NCBI RefSeq assembly: GCF_900177345.1
Contig: NZ_FWZT01000007.1
Span: 231,978-295,977 of the forward strand
Source: Pseudobacteriovorax antillogorgiicola
Lineage (GTDB): Bacteria; Bdellovibrionota_B; Oligoflexia; Oligoflexales; Oligoflexaceae
DNA: 64,000 bases
Direction: 5' to 3'
A program made the translations under genes and the position numbers. This document shows positions 25,830-35,327 of this stretch, one piece after another; positions within the stretch are counted from its first letter, which is position 1; every line of letters begins with the position of its first letter. Below the pieces are notes generated by a model. The model searched no databases, was not told where the DNA came from, and saw only the letters and a list, made by a program, of their open reading frames with translations.

Positions 25830-27578
25830 TTACAGGAAGCGAGGTTTCTTGATGAGATCAACGGCTCGCTCAGCCAGTGCGGTAATGGTGAGTGATGGGT
25901 TGGTTCCCAAACTATGGGGAATCACAGAGCCGTCCATCACGTATAGTTGTTCGTGAATACCACCCTGAGGGTTAAAAACGCGGCACTGATGATCGACAAC
26001 ACCACTGCTCACATCCTCTCCCATAGCACAGCCGCCGAGAGGGTGTGTGGTAACCATTCCCAAGGGATTCTCTATAAAGTTCGCTCCCTGTTTGTCTGAG
26101 TGCTGCTTCATCCCTTCGTTAATTCGTTTCCAAATGGGATCGTTTTTGATGGAATCCCAGGCTATCTTGAATTTGCCTCCAGGAGACATTTTGATTTCAC
26201 CATTCGAGTCGTCGTGACCAACACCCAGGTAGAGTTGTGAGTGGTTCAGTGCGCCGTCGGGTGCGCGCTTAATCACATCACTAAATATCTTGGCAATGTC
26301 TTGAAGAGAATCTGGAATCCCACCGATGGCGAAAAGCCCAGATTTTAAAAGCGAGACCACAGCGAGAGGAACGCTAGAGTCTTCAACCACAAACCGGTCT
26401 GTTGGTTCGGGACTTGATGGGTTATGAGTGGTGTATCCGATACTTGCTGGTCCAACAGTTGGATCGTTGGGACCAGTAATCCTGTTTCCATATGATTCTA
26501 TATCGGTTCTTTGATCGCCATTGAAACCCATGCCAATGGTATCGCCGTTTCCAGAAAAATAGTGACCAAGTTTTGATGAAAATTGCATCCCACCATATTT
26601 TTGGCTACGCATAAGAATCTTGTTGGACCCAAGGGTCCCTGCCGACACAATGAGCCTTGCAGTATCGATGTATTTTTTGCCAAAGATACGCTTGTGACTC
26701 TTACCTTTGCGATTTGAGTACCATTGATCGAAATAGATTCGATAGCGTCCGCTAGCAAGCTTTTTGAAGTAGCGCACATCAATACCAGTGAAGATATGTG
26801 CCCCTTTATTTTTCGCGTCAGGGATGTAGTTCATGTTTAAGGTGTTCTTGGCACCGACGTTACATCCTGTCAAGCAATTACCACAGAGAGTGCAGGGGTT
26901 TTGAAAGACACCTACATGATTTTTCTCTTTATCGAACTCAGAATAATTCACATAGATTGGAGAAGGTTTGAACTCCAAACCAAGAGCCTCCGCGGTGTCA
27001 CTCATCGTTTGTGCCTTGCCTGGCAGTGGCTGCTCCTCGGGCCAGACTCCAGGCCTTAGCATGCCCTTTGCTTTACGATAATAGCCAGAGAGAGCACCTT
27101 GATCGCGATCGTTTCTGATGGCATCAGGCCAGCGTTCAATATCGAAAACATCATCGTCTGGAATGGTAGCAAGGGATTGATTAATTAGAGATGTTCCCCC
27201 TAGGCCAGAGCCTGATACCACAGTGGCGTCTCCGTAATAATCCAGGCCAAACAATCCCAGTTTGTGAAAAGGGCTTTTTAGGAAAGGAATCACTTCGCTC
27301 AAAAACTCTGGAAAGTCTCCCGGGTGATATTCTTGGCCTCTCTCCAAAAGACACAGGGAGCCCTCCTCTGCAAGGCCAGAAGCTGCTACGGAGCCGCCGT
27401 AGCCAGATCCAATCACAACCGTATCGTAAAAATCTTTCATCTCTGAAACGGATGTTTTCAGCACTGTTTTTTCTTTGTAGACAACATCTCTATCACCCTT
27501 TGTCTTAGCTAGGCCAGTCATCGATATCATGCTAGAAGCAGCTGATAGCTTGAAAAATTCACGGCGTCTTAATTTCAT
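25830..27578 (-). CDS. GMC-family flavin oxidoreductase with Tat-type signal
   Basis: ATG 27578 (MKLRRREFF) follows AGGGA and gives a twin-arginine signal RRREFFKLSAASS; the open frame starts farther upstream. The FAD-binding motif VVIGSGYGGSVAA is near residue 55. A cluster CTLCGNCLTGCNVGAKNTL resembles the Cys-rich segment of the cholesterol-oxidase-like branch. The C-terminus carries THPLGGCAMG and NPSLTITALAERA of GMC enzymes. It would oxidise an alcohol or sterol-like substrate in the periplasm. It stands alone and convergent to nothing close. Confidence 0.85.
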   Translation of the reverse strand: MKLRRREFFKLSAASSMISMTGLAKTKGDRDVVYKEKTVLKTSVSEMKDFYDTVVIGSGYGGSVAASGLAEEGSLCLLERGQEYHPGDFPEFLSEVIPFLKSPFHKLGLFGLDYYGDATVVSGSGLGGTSLINQSLATIPDDDVFDIERWPDAIRNDRDQGALSGYYRKAKGMLRPGVWPEEQPLPGKAQTMSDTAEALGLEFKPSPIYVNYSEFDKEKNHVGVFQNPCTLCGNCLTGCNVGAKNTLNMNYIPDAKNKGAHIFTGIDVRYFKKLASGRYRIYFDQWYSNRKGKSHKRIFGKKYIDTARLIVSAGTLGSNKILMRSQKYGGMQFSSKLGHYFSGNGDTIGMGFNGDQRTDIESYGNRITGPNDPTVGPASIGYTTHNPSSPEPTDRFVVEDSSVPLAVVSLLKSGLFAIGGIPDSLQDIAKIFSDVIKRAPDGALNHSQLYLGVGHDDSNGEIKMSPGGKFKIAWDSIKNDPIWKRINEGMKQHSDKQGANFIENPLGMVTTHPLGGCAMGEDVSSGVVDHQCRVFNPQGGIHEQLYVMDGSVIPHSLGTNPSLTITALAERAVDLIKKPRFL

Positions 27579-27823
27579 TGTCATTCCCTTAAACATTTGA
27601 AGTGTAGTCTTCTTCAGAAAATGGCTTATGGTTCGCACAGTCAGGGTTGAACTACAAGCAACTAAAAGGCGCAAATCGATTTGTCGTAGGCTAACACGGG
27701 AATGTGTGATGGTTAGTGAACTGAACTGAATAAATATAGTACTAGAATGTATGAGGATCAGTCTGGTCGTACCATTTGGTGCGGGTGAAGCACTTGGATA
27801 ACGTTAGGTGCTCTTCTTTTGGT

Positions 27824-30328
27824 TTAAGGTTTGGGCAAGACGAAAAGTTCACCAGTTTTTTGATAATCATCGGAGAAGCCAATATTAATTTCGTAGTTTT
27901 GGATTGTTTGGACTTTTTTGGGAGAAACAGTGACGATCTGTCTGTTAGCTGAAGAAACTTCCGCTCTCACATCTAGATGGGTATCAAATACAGCAACAGC
28001 CTTGTTATACCTAAGCTTAGTTTCTCGCTCTGCTAGGACAACCCTAGAAACAGGGTTTGGTCGCTGAAGGATGAAGAACTTTGCTCGTAGATGTTCTGAG
28101 CCCTTTTTTAACTCCACAAGACAGGAAGATAGAGTTTCTGTTGTTTGAGGATACTTGAGGGTGAGAATACCTCTAAAGTCGAAACTCACAAGATTACATG
28201 TATCGGATATCAAGTCATAGCCTGTCGCTTGGTAGGCATCGTAGATATGATCGTTCCATAAGATTTGATCGTTGAGTGCAGCAATTTTTTGGACGTCAAC
28301 GGCGCGAAGACTTGTCTCAAGGGTTGAAACTGTGCCACCAGAACTCATTATCTCGCGAGCCCATTCAAATTGTTTGCTATCCGGAGCTTCGTTGAGCACT
28401 TTTTGAAATACTGCGATAATCAATTGATCTCGAATGTCCTGGGTCACTTTATCAATGCCATTTTCCAACAAGCTTGTCGAGAAAACTTCTAACTCTTCTG
28501 TGGATGGAATCGCTCCAAACAAGCTAAAGATCTCAGCGATGGCTATTTGAGCAATCTGGACTCGTACCTTGCCAAAGTTAAGTCCCAGATCGAGTAGATC
28601 TTTGGCGATGACTTCATGTTTTGGGCTACTAAAACCCAGAACTGCTTGGACAATTTCTGAAGCAAGTTTCTGTCGTTGTTGATGGATAATATCAAGGGGG
28701 TTGATGTCACTTTGAATCTGCTGGTTAACTGCAACGATAATTTCATCTACGAGTGTCTCTGATAGGTTCTCGTTTAGCTTAGTTCTAAGAAGTTCTTTTG
28801 CAAGCTGTTGTTTGCTCGATAAGCCTCCGTCTACGACACCCAGTATGGTTGCTGCGGCAAAAAGAAAGTCTGTACCGCTGTATACTTTTTTGGGTTCGTC
28901 GCTAGGTAGCCAAGAGGGGTTTGTGCTGCCATTTTTGATGTAATCCCGTTCAAAAATGTAATGTCCCTTCCTATCTCGATTGCTCGGTAGGCGGTCGCCA
29001 GGGAACCACTGTTCATTTAGAAGGGATTGATATGCTCGCTCGATATGAATATCAGATATGGCGATACGGCCATAAACTGCATTATACATTGCATTGTGGA
29101 TCTCACGATCAGCCACTGCTTCTAAGGTAGTCATGGCCTGGCTACTGAGCTGGCCATCGAGCCTCCAGCGGAGGAGTGCAGCCAGAGTTTGTAGGTGGCA
29201 TGGATAGCCATTACAGCTGCTCCAGACCTGGAAGTTTACGTCGCGAAGAGGTGACGGTGTTCCCGTAATCTTTTCAATCACATCATAGGCATTTTGAATC
29301 AGGCCAGGAGGCATTTCCGCACGACCTATTTGACCTTCACCGACAACCCAGGCGAGGGGGATCCCTTGAATAGATCGCGACTTACCATAGTTCACTAGGT
29401 TTGTGGCTAGGTCAGCTCTTTGCTCGCTCAGGGTCCAATGTAAGAATCCGATGAGCATGTCACGGCTGATGGTACTTTTAGAAGAGTTGGGTTTGTCTGC
29501 TAAGTGATTCTTGTAGCAGTCTTGGCGCCAGTTGCGATAGAAACGACCAGGAACTTGTGGATCCTCAGCAAGAAACATATCCACTGGCGCACCAGCGACA
29601 GCTCGAAGCGAGTTGAATAGCAAGCCATCACAGTATGTGTCTTCCATCCAACCTTTTTCGTCCAGATGCTCGGCTGAGAATTTGATATATCTAAAGTACT
29701 TCTCAACTAGTCGTTCACGAAATCCATCGTGATTTTTCCATGGTTGATTGATTGGTGTTGATGGACTGTCGCTGGTGCAATTGATTTTCTGGAAGTCGAT
29801 GACTTGTTTCTGCAAGCTTGAGAGAGTTTCGGCAAACAACTGCTCTTCATTGAAGTAGTCTCGGATGATGTTATCAAGCCAATCTTCGAGACTTGAACCA
29901 AATCTCGTTATGTTTACAGAAATTCCCGTTGCTTGAATACTACAGATATCCTTACCTGTAAAATTTAGTGTCGGCTGGATGCCGATACTGACATCAAGGT
30001 CAGGGCCCTCCACTAATGAGAGCTTCGCGCCAATAATTTGCTCGGGTATCATGATTTGATTGAGTCTGAGAATTTTCTCAGGTTCAGTAGGTTGTAGTTC
30101 GAATTTGATCTTGGCATTGACATTCAGTTTTCGCGCTAGTCCACTAGTAGAGTGGATAATGGAACGGCCTTCGAATGATGTGAATTCTTTCCTAATATCA
30201 CACACAACATAGTTGCCCTCGGCGATAGGGAGTCCGTTACTTTTGTTGTCACAGATGGTTTCATCTGATTTTGCCAAATTGGGCATTAGGCTCAAGGCAA
30301 TAAGAATCGGGTATAATGCTTTCATCAT
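27824..30328 (-). CDS. Large exported protein of unknown family, 834 aa
   Basis: A signal peptide (MMKALYPILIALSLMPNLAKS) is clear. The N-terminal 170 residues alternate beta-type segments (ARKLNVNAKIKFEL, GPDLDVSIGIQPTLNF, ATGISVNITRFG) ending in an amphipathic helix (LEDWLDNIIRDYFNEEQL). The middle is helical, and the last 100 residues are beta again. I do not recognise the family. It is preceded 15 bases upstream by a smaller exported protein with a similar N-terminal layout, suggesting one operon and a shared fold, perhaps a lipid-binding barrel. Confidence 0.6.
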   Translation of the reverse strand: MMKALYPILIALSLMPNLAKSDETICDNKSNGLPIAEGNYVVCDIRKEFTSFEGRSIIHSTSGLARKLNVNAKIKFELQPTEPEKILRLNQIMIPEQIIGAKLSLVEGPDLDVSIGIQPTLNFTGKDICSIQATGISVNITRFGSSLEDWLDNIIRDYFNEEQLFAETLSSLQKQVIDFQKINCTSDSPSTPINQPWKNHDGFRERLVEKYFRYIKFSAEHLDEKGWMEDTYCDGLLFNSLRAVAGAPVDMFLAEDPQVPGRFYRNWRQDCYKNHLADKPNSSKSTISRDMLIGFLHWTLSEQRADLATNLVNYGKSRSIQGIPLAWVVGEGQIGRAEMPPGLIQNAYDVIEKITGTPSPLRDVNFQVWSSCNGYPCHLQTLAALLRWRLDGQLSSQAMTTLEAVADREIHNAMYNAVYGRIAISDIHIERAYQSLLNEQWFPGDRLPSNRDRKGHYIFERDYIKNGSTNPSWLPSDEPKKVYSGTDFLFAAATILGVVDGGLSSKQQLAKELLRTKLNENLSETLVDEIIVAVNQQIQSDINPLDIIHQQRQKLASEIVQAVLGFSSPKHEVIAKDLLDLGLNFGKVRVQIAQIAIAEIFSLFGAIPSTEELEVFSTSLLENGIDKVTQDIRDQLIIAVFQKVLNEAPDSKQFEWAREIMSSGGTVSTLETSLRAVDVQKIAALNDQILWNDHIYDAYQATGYDLISDTCNLVSFDFRGILTLKYPQTTETLSSCLVELKKGSEHLRAKFFILQRPNPVSRVVLAERETKLRYNKAVAVFDTHLDVRAEVSSANRQIVTVSPKKVQTIQNYEINIGFSDDYQKTGELFVLPKP

Positions 30329-30343
30329 CGGTCTTGTCCTATA

Positions 30344-30934
30344 CTATCGCTGGTTCAGCGTAAGAATGAGATCGGTTGCATTGAACTGAGCAGAAAGTGA
30401 GCTAGCATCGCGAATTCGCTGAGCAATCGGATGCGCTTCGCTGAAGTCGATAAATGATCCGCTATCTTTATTCAACGCTTCTGTTAGTTCTGTTCGGATT
30501 GTTTCATCGAGGAGAATTTCGATTGTTCCGATAATAGCATTGACAAGGTCATTACTAACCGAAATATCAACGGTTTGAACATCAACAACATATTGCCAGT
30601 TCTCTACACGGAGAATGGCTTCAAGCTTTATATTCCCGTTGATGCCAACAGAAAACAGGCTGTTCTTGTATTTACCTTTGAGCTTAGCTTCCACTTTTAG
30701 TCGATTTGTACCTACGAAGAAAGCATTGAATTGCGATATATCGCCCTTGAAACCGCGCTCCTCAACTGGAATGGCATTCATTCTGGATAGTTCTTGATTG
30801 ATAAGCAGGTTGATTTCAGACTTGCTCACTGCTAACTGAAGTGGTGCAAAGGATACGACTCTTAGTTTGTTAGCCAAACCATAGGTTCTTGTACTCATAA
30901 GACTCAGGAGCAGAAGTATAGACAAAAACCTCAT
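30344..30934 (-). CDS. Exported protein of unknown family, 196 aa
   Basis: Signal peptide MRFLSILLLLSLMSTRTYG. The mature chain alternates long strands (RLKVEAKLKGKYKNSLFSVG, GNIKLEAILRVENWQYVV) and ends with an amphipathic helix (EILLDETIRTELTEAL), reminiscent of LEA/DUF1439 or BPI-like lipid-binding folds. First gene of a two-gene unit with the 834-residue protein. Function inferred only from fold-like pattern. Confidence 0.6.
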   Translation of the reverse strand: MRFLSILLLLSLMSTRTYGLANKLRVVSFAPLQLAVSKSEINLLINQELSRMNAIPVEERGFKGDISQFNAFFVGTNRLKVEAKLKGKYKNSLFSVGINGNIKLEAILRVENWQYVVDVQTVDISVSNDLVNAIIGTIEILLDETIRTELTEALNKDSGSFIDFSEAHPIAQRIRDASSLSAQFNATDLILTLNQR

Positions 30935-31374
30935 AAAACCACCTTGGTGAAGATTAAATGACCCAATATAGTCTTGGCAATGCTTTCCGAAAGTGACGCT
31001 ATCTTATGGAAGATCATAAGTATATGAATTTATTAATATGCCACAGGGAATATTCCTACAAAAGATGTCTATTTAGCATAGTTTTTGAGAGAAGATCAAG
31101 GGCTTTTCAGGATAAAATACTGTCTCAAATTCCTCTCATGACTTTCTGTGTCTATATACGTCAGGCACACGAGAGGTTTAGACGGCTTCAGGTCAAGTAC
31201 CACTAGTTCAAAAGTTGTTTAGGGCTAACATCGTACTCTTTGGTTCTGGTTGGGGTCGCCAATTGTAAGATCTTGTTAGAATGGGACAACGAGGTGTGAT
31301 TGATCAACTCATTCTCGTAAACGAACTGATTTCTCGTTCCAGATATCACTAATACATTTTCCAATGAGGTGTAA
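30935..31374. other. Non-coding stretch between divergent genes
   Basis: About 440 bases between the exported-protein operon and the phospholipase-like gene. Several frames of about 60 codons exist on both strands but lack ribosome sites and have irregular composition. Presumably holds both promoters. The PLA2-like gene is preceded by GAGGTGTAA. Confidence 0.4.
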
Positions 31375-32106
31375 ATGCTAGTCATTTGCTGTCTAGTTCT
31401 ATTGCTATTCCCAGCGTGTGGTTATGATAGGGGTAGTACATCTGCCAAGGATGATACTTATAGGAGTGAAGTCTATCTTGAGGAGTACGGTAGAGCTAGC
31501 TTTGAATCTGAGGTCGATGGTCATCACTTGATCCATACGACGATTATAGTCAATGACAAAAGAATCCGTGCTGAATTTGATGAAGGTCAGGGCATTAGAG
31601 CAGTGGAAGCCAATATCAGCCTTGATCAGAATGACAAAGCCATTCTAGGTGAGCTGTTTCATCGCGTTAAGGCGTCAGTTGACCAATCTTCTCCGGTTCA
31701 AACTTATACATCTTCACTTACCAACTATCTAAGTGAAGCACCTGAAGGTCATACGATTCCCACAAGGGGCTTCGAAGACAATCTAAGTCTTTATGATGAA
31801 GGTGTAACATGTATCTGGAAAGGTCAGGGAGTTTACGGCCAATGGGATACAGCTTACGGAGAGGTCAGGGGGGAATGGGTCACCACCAATGCTCACTACG
31901 GTGGAAACTATGGTTGCATGGGTCGATGCGGAGCTAATTGTGGTTGGGGAGCGCCTTCGTCATACACCAAAGATTGTATGGATCATGACATCTGCAGTCG
32001 CCGGCACAACGCATCGGGTGGTGGTGGAGATCGCAATTGTGGTGACGAGTTCAATCAAGCGATGGATGACTGGGTTTCTGGCGTAATCAGAGGTTGCTCG
32101 GGTTGA
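31375..32106 (+). CDS. Lipoprotein with phospholipase A2-like C-terminal domain
   Basis: The lipoprotein signal (MLVICCLVLLLFPAC) has lipobox FPAC. The first 140 mature residues are of unknown type. The C-terminal 80 residues hold GRCGANCGW, then YTKDCMDHDICSRRH and RNCGDEFNQAMDDW, which follow the layout of secreted phospholipase A2: a glycine/Cys-rich calcium loop, a Cys-x-x-His-Asp-x-Cys catalytic helix and a second disulfide helix. It would hydrolyse phospholipids at the cell surface. The HD dyad is present; the calcium loop is not certain. GAGG lies upstream, and a hairpin terminator lies 66 bases downstream. Confidence 0.6.
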   Translation: MLVICCLVLLLFPACGYDRGSTSAKDDTYRSEVYLEEYGRASFESEVDGHHLIHTTIIVNDKRIRAEFDEGQGIRAVEANISLDQNDKAILGELFHRVKASVDQSSPVQTYTSSLTNYLSEAPEGHTIPTRGFEDNLSLYDEGVTCIWKGQGVYGQWDTAYGEVRGEWVTTNAHYGGNYGCMGRCGANCGWGAPSSYTKDCMDHDICSRRHNASGGGGDRNCGDEFNQAMDDWVSGVIRGCSG

Positions 32107-32171
32107 ATCTAACTGTTATTAATTGCCGAAGCAGCTAATAGAGACATTTTGTCTTTGGTTTGCTTCTATCT

Positions 32172-32195
32172 AAAGCCGGTAGGCTTTAATTTTCA
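32172..32195 (+). terminator. Probable terminator after the PLA2-like gene
   Basis: AAAGCC pairs with GGCTTT around a four-base loop, followed by AATTTTCATTT. The stem is short, so efficiency is uncertain. Confidence 0.45.
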
Positions 32196-32329
32196 TTTAT
32201 GTCACATGACAATACTAGGGACTATGTCCCGATAGATATCAGTAAAAAAATCAATATTATACAATAATATCTAAAGCTTGGTGGTTATGTAGCCGATAAG
32301 AAAAGGGTCTTTTATCATAGAGAAAATAT

Positions 32330-33379
32330 ATGAAGACTATCACGCTAAGCTTATTGGCTTTTTTAATCCTATTGTTGGGGTGTTCTCCAGAATCTCTGAT
32401 TAAGTCGGGGTCAAAAGAGGATCGTATTCCCGTCGCAGCTGCTAAGGCAGATGCCACTAGGCCGTCCGAAGACAACGGAGGTCTGCCTGGGTACTCGATT
32501 TACTGTGACCTTTCGGAGGAAGAGCCTTCAACTACCACGCTCGATTTGGGTTGTGGATTGGCAGATGCATCTGGTAACGCAGTTAAAGTTGAAAGCGTGG
32601 CGACTATTTGGAACTGGAGCTTCGATCGAGGAGAGCTTTCTAGCGAAGTTTCTGTATCAATCGATGAGCAAAGAGATCATCCAACCTACAGTGTGTTCTA
32701 CAGATTCTCGGGTTTTGACAAAATTAATTCTCAAACAAAAATTTTAGAAAGTAGTGTTGGCCTTGACTTGGTTCCCAAGGGTAAAAAAGAGCCGATAACT
32801 ATCAATAGCAAAGTGAAGGATACAATTTCACAAGAAAATACGATTCAGATCGAAGAGATTGCTAATCAGGGAGCTTTAAAGTTTCGATATATTCGTATCG
32901 TCTTCACATCTTTGGTCGATACCTTCGTTTCTAATGATGTTTCGATCGAAGGTCTGCAATTAAGAACCGCTGACACCTGGCAAGCTAGTAACTTCACATC
33001 AAATGCCGGAACAATTGGCCCATACTTGGTTGTTGTTTCAGCTAGTTCGTTACTCGATCCGATAAACGAGGCTTTTCTAGCCTTCAACGGAGCCGCTGTT
33101 GGAGCTTTTTGGGCATCCGCTCTTGATACCTTTCAGGCTACTGCTCCCTTCGATGCGATTGGCGAGCCCTCGTGGCTCATGATTGACTTCGGTATCACTC
33201 CGGTCAATGTCACAGGAGTTAGAATTGATGGCGGTGACTTTGTCAATGGCCAGAATGGTGAAGCGGCTCCAGATAGTTTCTATCTAGAGGGCTCAGATGA
33301 TGGTCTCACTTGGCAGACGATTCCAGGCAGCATTTTCAATAATGTATCTACCAGCAATCTTACTGAATTTGTTTGGTGA
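32330..33379 (+). CDS. Lipoprotein with discoidin (F5/8 type C)-like C-terminal domain
   Basis: Signal MKTITLSLLAFLILLLGC with lipobox LLGC. After a beta-rich region of unknown type, the last 140 residues match a discoidin/coagulation-factor C-terminal domain: FWASALDTFQ, EPSWLMIDFGITPVNVTGVR, then FYLEGSDDGLTWQTI. These domains bind carbohydrates or lipids at surfaces. It is on the same strand as the PLA2-like lipoprotein but separated by 223 bases and a terminator-like hairpin. Likely outer-surface binding role. Confidence 0.7.
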   Translation: MKTITLSLLAFLILLLGCSPESLIKSGSKEDRIPVAAAKADATRPSEDNGGLPGYSIYCDLSEEEPSTTTLDLGCGLADASGNAVKVESVATIWNWSFDRGELSSEVSVSIDEQRDHPTYSVFYRFSGFDKINSQTKILESSVGLDLVPKGKKEPITINSKVKDTISQENTIQIEEIANQGALKFRYIRIVFTSLVDTFVSNDVSIEGLQLRTADTWQASNFTSNAGTIGPYLVVVSASSLLDPINEAFLAFNGAAVGAFWASALDTFQATAPFDAIGEPSWLMIDFGITPVNVTGVRIDGGDFVNGQNGEAAPDSFYLEGSDDGLTWQTIPGSIFNNVSTSNLTEFVW

Positions 33380-33428
33380 TGCTCCAACAGCCCCGTTTCA
33401 GGGGCAAGTAGATTTCAAAAATACGAAA

Positions 33429-34055
33429 CTATATACGAGCCTTGGGTCTTGGGAGCTCTGAACATCGAGATTTCGCAACATTCTCCCCATTTACATAGCA
33501 ATGAGCATAACCATCGTTATGGTATCGCCACTCCTTTGCTAGCCGAGGTGCAGGCCTTGGTATGTTGCTGCATCGATGCTTCTTCACGAGTTGGCCACGA
33601 ACATAGCAGTGCGCATAGCCATCCTTGTGATAGCGCCACTCCTTGGAAATTCTATGTGGTGGCCTCGGTCGATGATTGCAGTACTTCATCTTTGTCTGCT
33701 TACCATTCACATAGCAATGTGCATAACCATCATTGCTATAACGCCAGATTCCTACTTGCCTGGGCGCAGGCCGGCGGATACTGGAACAGTTCCATTGTTT
33801 AACGAGCTTATCGTTAAGATAGCAGTGTGCATAGCCATCCTTGTGATAGCGCCACTCCTTAATAACCCTTCTTTCAGGCCTTGGGATGTGACTACAGTAT
33901 CGTTTCTTGACTAGGTGACCATGTCTGTAGCAGTGGGCATAGCCATCCTCATGGTATTTCCACTCTCCGCCTTTCACTGTAATACGCACCGTTTCTGCGG
34001 AATGAGCGCAACTCGTAAATAGTACACCCAAGAAAAGTATCATAATTCGTAGCAT
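33429..34055 (-). CDS. Five-repeat exported protein (W-Y-DGYAHCY repeats)
   Basis: ATG 34055 is preceded by AGGAGG at seven bases. The signal MLRIMILFLGVLFTSCAHSAE could be cut by signal peptidase I after AHSA or processed as a lipoprotein at FTSC. The mature protein consists of five tandem repeats of about 34 residues: W(K/R)YHxDGYAHCY, a variable turn with G or D, then VKK..CS.(I/H)PRPxxR. Each repeat has two Cys (AHCY and CS/CN), probably a disulfide per repeat. The protein is strongly basic. I do not recognise the family. The underlying DNA repeats are also easy to see. Confidence 0.7.
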   Translation of the reverse strand: MLRIMILFLGVLFTSCAHSAETVRITVKGGEWKYHEDGYAHCYRHGHLVKKRYCSHIPRPERRVIKEWRYHKDGYAHCYLNDKLVKQWNCSSIRRPAPRQVGIWRYSNDGYAHCYVNGKQTKMKYCNHRPRPPHRISKEWRYHKDGYAHCYVRGQLVKKHRCSNIPRPAPRLAKEWRYHNDGYAHCYVNGENVAKSRCSELPRPKARI

Positions 34056-34463
34056 GTCAGTCCCTCCTTGTTTCACTTACAAAGGGTCTTTGCAACCGTT
34101 GTTCCACCGATTTACAGTCTTTTTGGCCTGAAATTAAGGTCTAGGGAGGTGGGTTTGTGATTGATTGAACACAGGTATTGGGACACCTGTTGTCATATGG
34201 TCTCACCAAGTGTCACTTTGTCTTGAACCATGAAATGGTTTCCAAAATTATTCAGGACTACGATCTCATTTGCATCCTGCCTATGAACTCTAGTCGCGCC
34301 TAACTCTTTCGTTCTAGTTGATATTTTGGTCAGTTGTTTCAACCACTAGCGATTCCTAGAGGGATAGGAGAAGCGTTTTCATTAGCTTAGCCTAGGACCA
34401 AACCTTGCAAATATCTTCATAGAACGAGTTTTCAACGATTAGTAAAAATTTGCGGGTGAACTG
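34056..34463. other. Intergenic region between divergent genes
   Basis: About 400 bases before the 34.5 kb gene. A small ACAGGT/ACCTGT inverted repeat near 34169-34187 is the only structure noted. No coding frame is convincing. Confidence 0.35.
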
Positions 34464-35291
34464 ATGAAAAGGCAGGCGGTAAATGCGCGGACGGTGAAGG
34501 ATTTTTTATATTCAACAAGCTATCTTCTCATTACGATTATAGCAGCGTTCTCGTTTCTCAAGTCAGTTGAAAAGCAAAGCAGTATGGAGGCTACTTCTTC
34601 CGATTCAATCCCAGTTAATACAAAAAGTACTTACAAGAGGTCTACTACCCTCTCTTACGAAGTAGAAGATATTTATGAATCCAATACTCCAAGTGGATCT
34701 GCAGGTAAAGACCAGATACTAGTAGACGAAGTTAGTGATGTCGCAAGTGATCCGTCGCTTGAGAAGCTTGAGTTTGCTAGCTTAGATCCAAAGTCTTTGA
34801 TTGAAAGTGGGGATATCGACGGAGCAGCATTAGAAATCCTTTCAAAGAGTCATGATCTAGCTAAGTTCAGTCCGATAATCGATACCAATATTGATTTAGA
34901 GCGCTACTACTTTCTTGAAGCTTTCGTAGTAGAGAGCCCAAAGCTTGCTCAAAATTATGAATTAGCTTTTGAGCTGTTTACGATTGGATCAGTCAATGGA
35001 ATCGAAGGGTCCAACAAATACCTTGATAACCTGAAGCAAAACCATAGAAAACGCCTAGAAACAGTCTGCACTGAAATGTATCTTCACTATCACTCTAGTC
35101 GAGTTAAGCAGAAGGTGGAGTCTTGCGCTGCAACTATGGGGGTTTCAGTAGTCTATGAATATCTGATGAACATCTACTTTGATGGCGATATATCTCGATA
35201 TGAAGCTGAGTACCAGACTTTTATGGAGCGCTATCAGCTAAAACCAATTCAGGATTTTTCAGAAGAACTTGAATATGTCTACGAAAGCTAG
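34464..35291 (+). CDS. Membrane-anchored helical protein, unknown
   Basis: One N-terminal membrane segment (YSTSYLLITIIAAFSFL, about residues 16-33) follows a basic start, so the protein is probably anchored with its body in the periplasm. A Ser/Thr/Asp-rich linker (35-100) leads to a helical domain with TPR-like spacing (LAQNYELAFELFTIGSVNG, SYEYLMNIYFDGD). No family recognised. The next gene, 36 bases on, has the same overall layout, so both are probably one operon. Confidence 0.55.
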   Translation: MKRQAVNARTVKDFLYSTSYLLITIIAAFSFLKSVEKQSSMEATSSDSIPVNTKSTYKRSTTLSYEVEDIYESNTPSGSAGKDQILVDEVSDVASDPSLEKLEFASLDPKSLIESGDIDGAALEILSKSHDLAKFSPIIDTNIDLERYYFLEAFVVESPKLAQNYELAFELFTIGSVNGIEGSNKYLDNLKQNHRKRLETVCTEMYLHYHSSRVKQKVESCAATMGVSVVYEYLMNIYFDGDISRYEAEYQTFMERYQLKPIQDFSEELEYVYES

Positions 35292-35327
35292 ACTTGCTAC
35301 CTGATTCACTATGTTAATGAGCACAAC

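Noticed and set aside
31006..31206. Plus-strand 66-codon frame
   Set aside because: No ribosome site, irregular composition, lies in a divergent promoter region.
33449..33914. Plus-strand frames opposite the five-repeat protein, rich in His and Ser
   Set aside because: They are antisense shadows of the regular repeats; the minus strand has the ribosome site, signal peptide and consistent repeat units.
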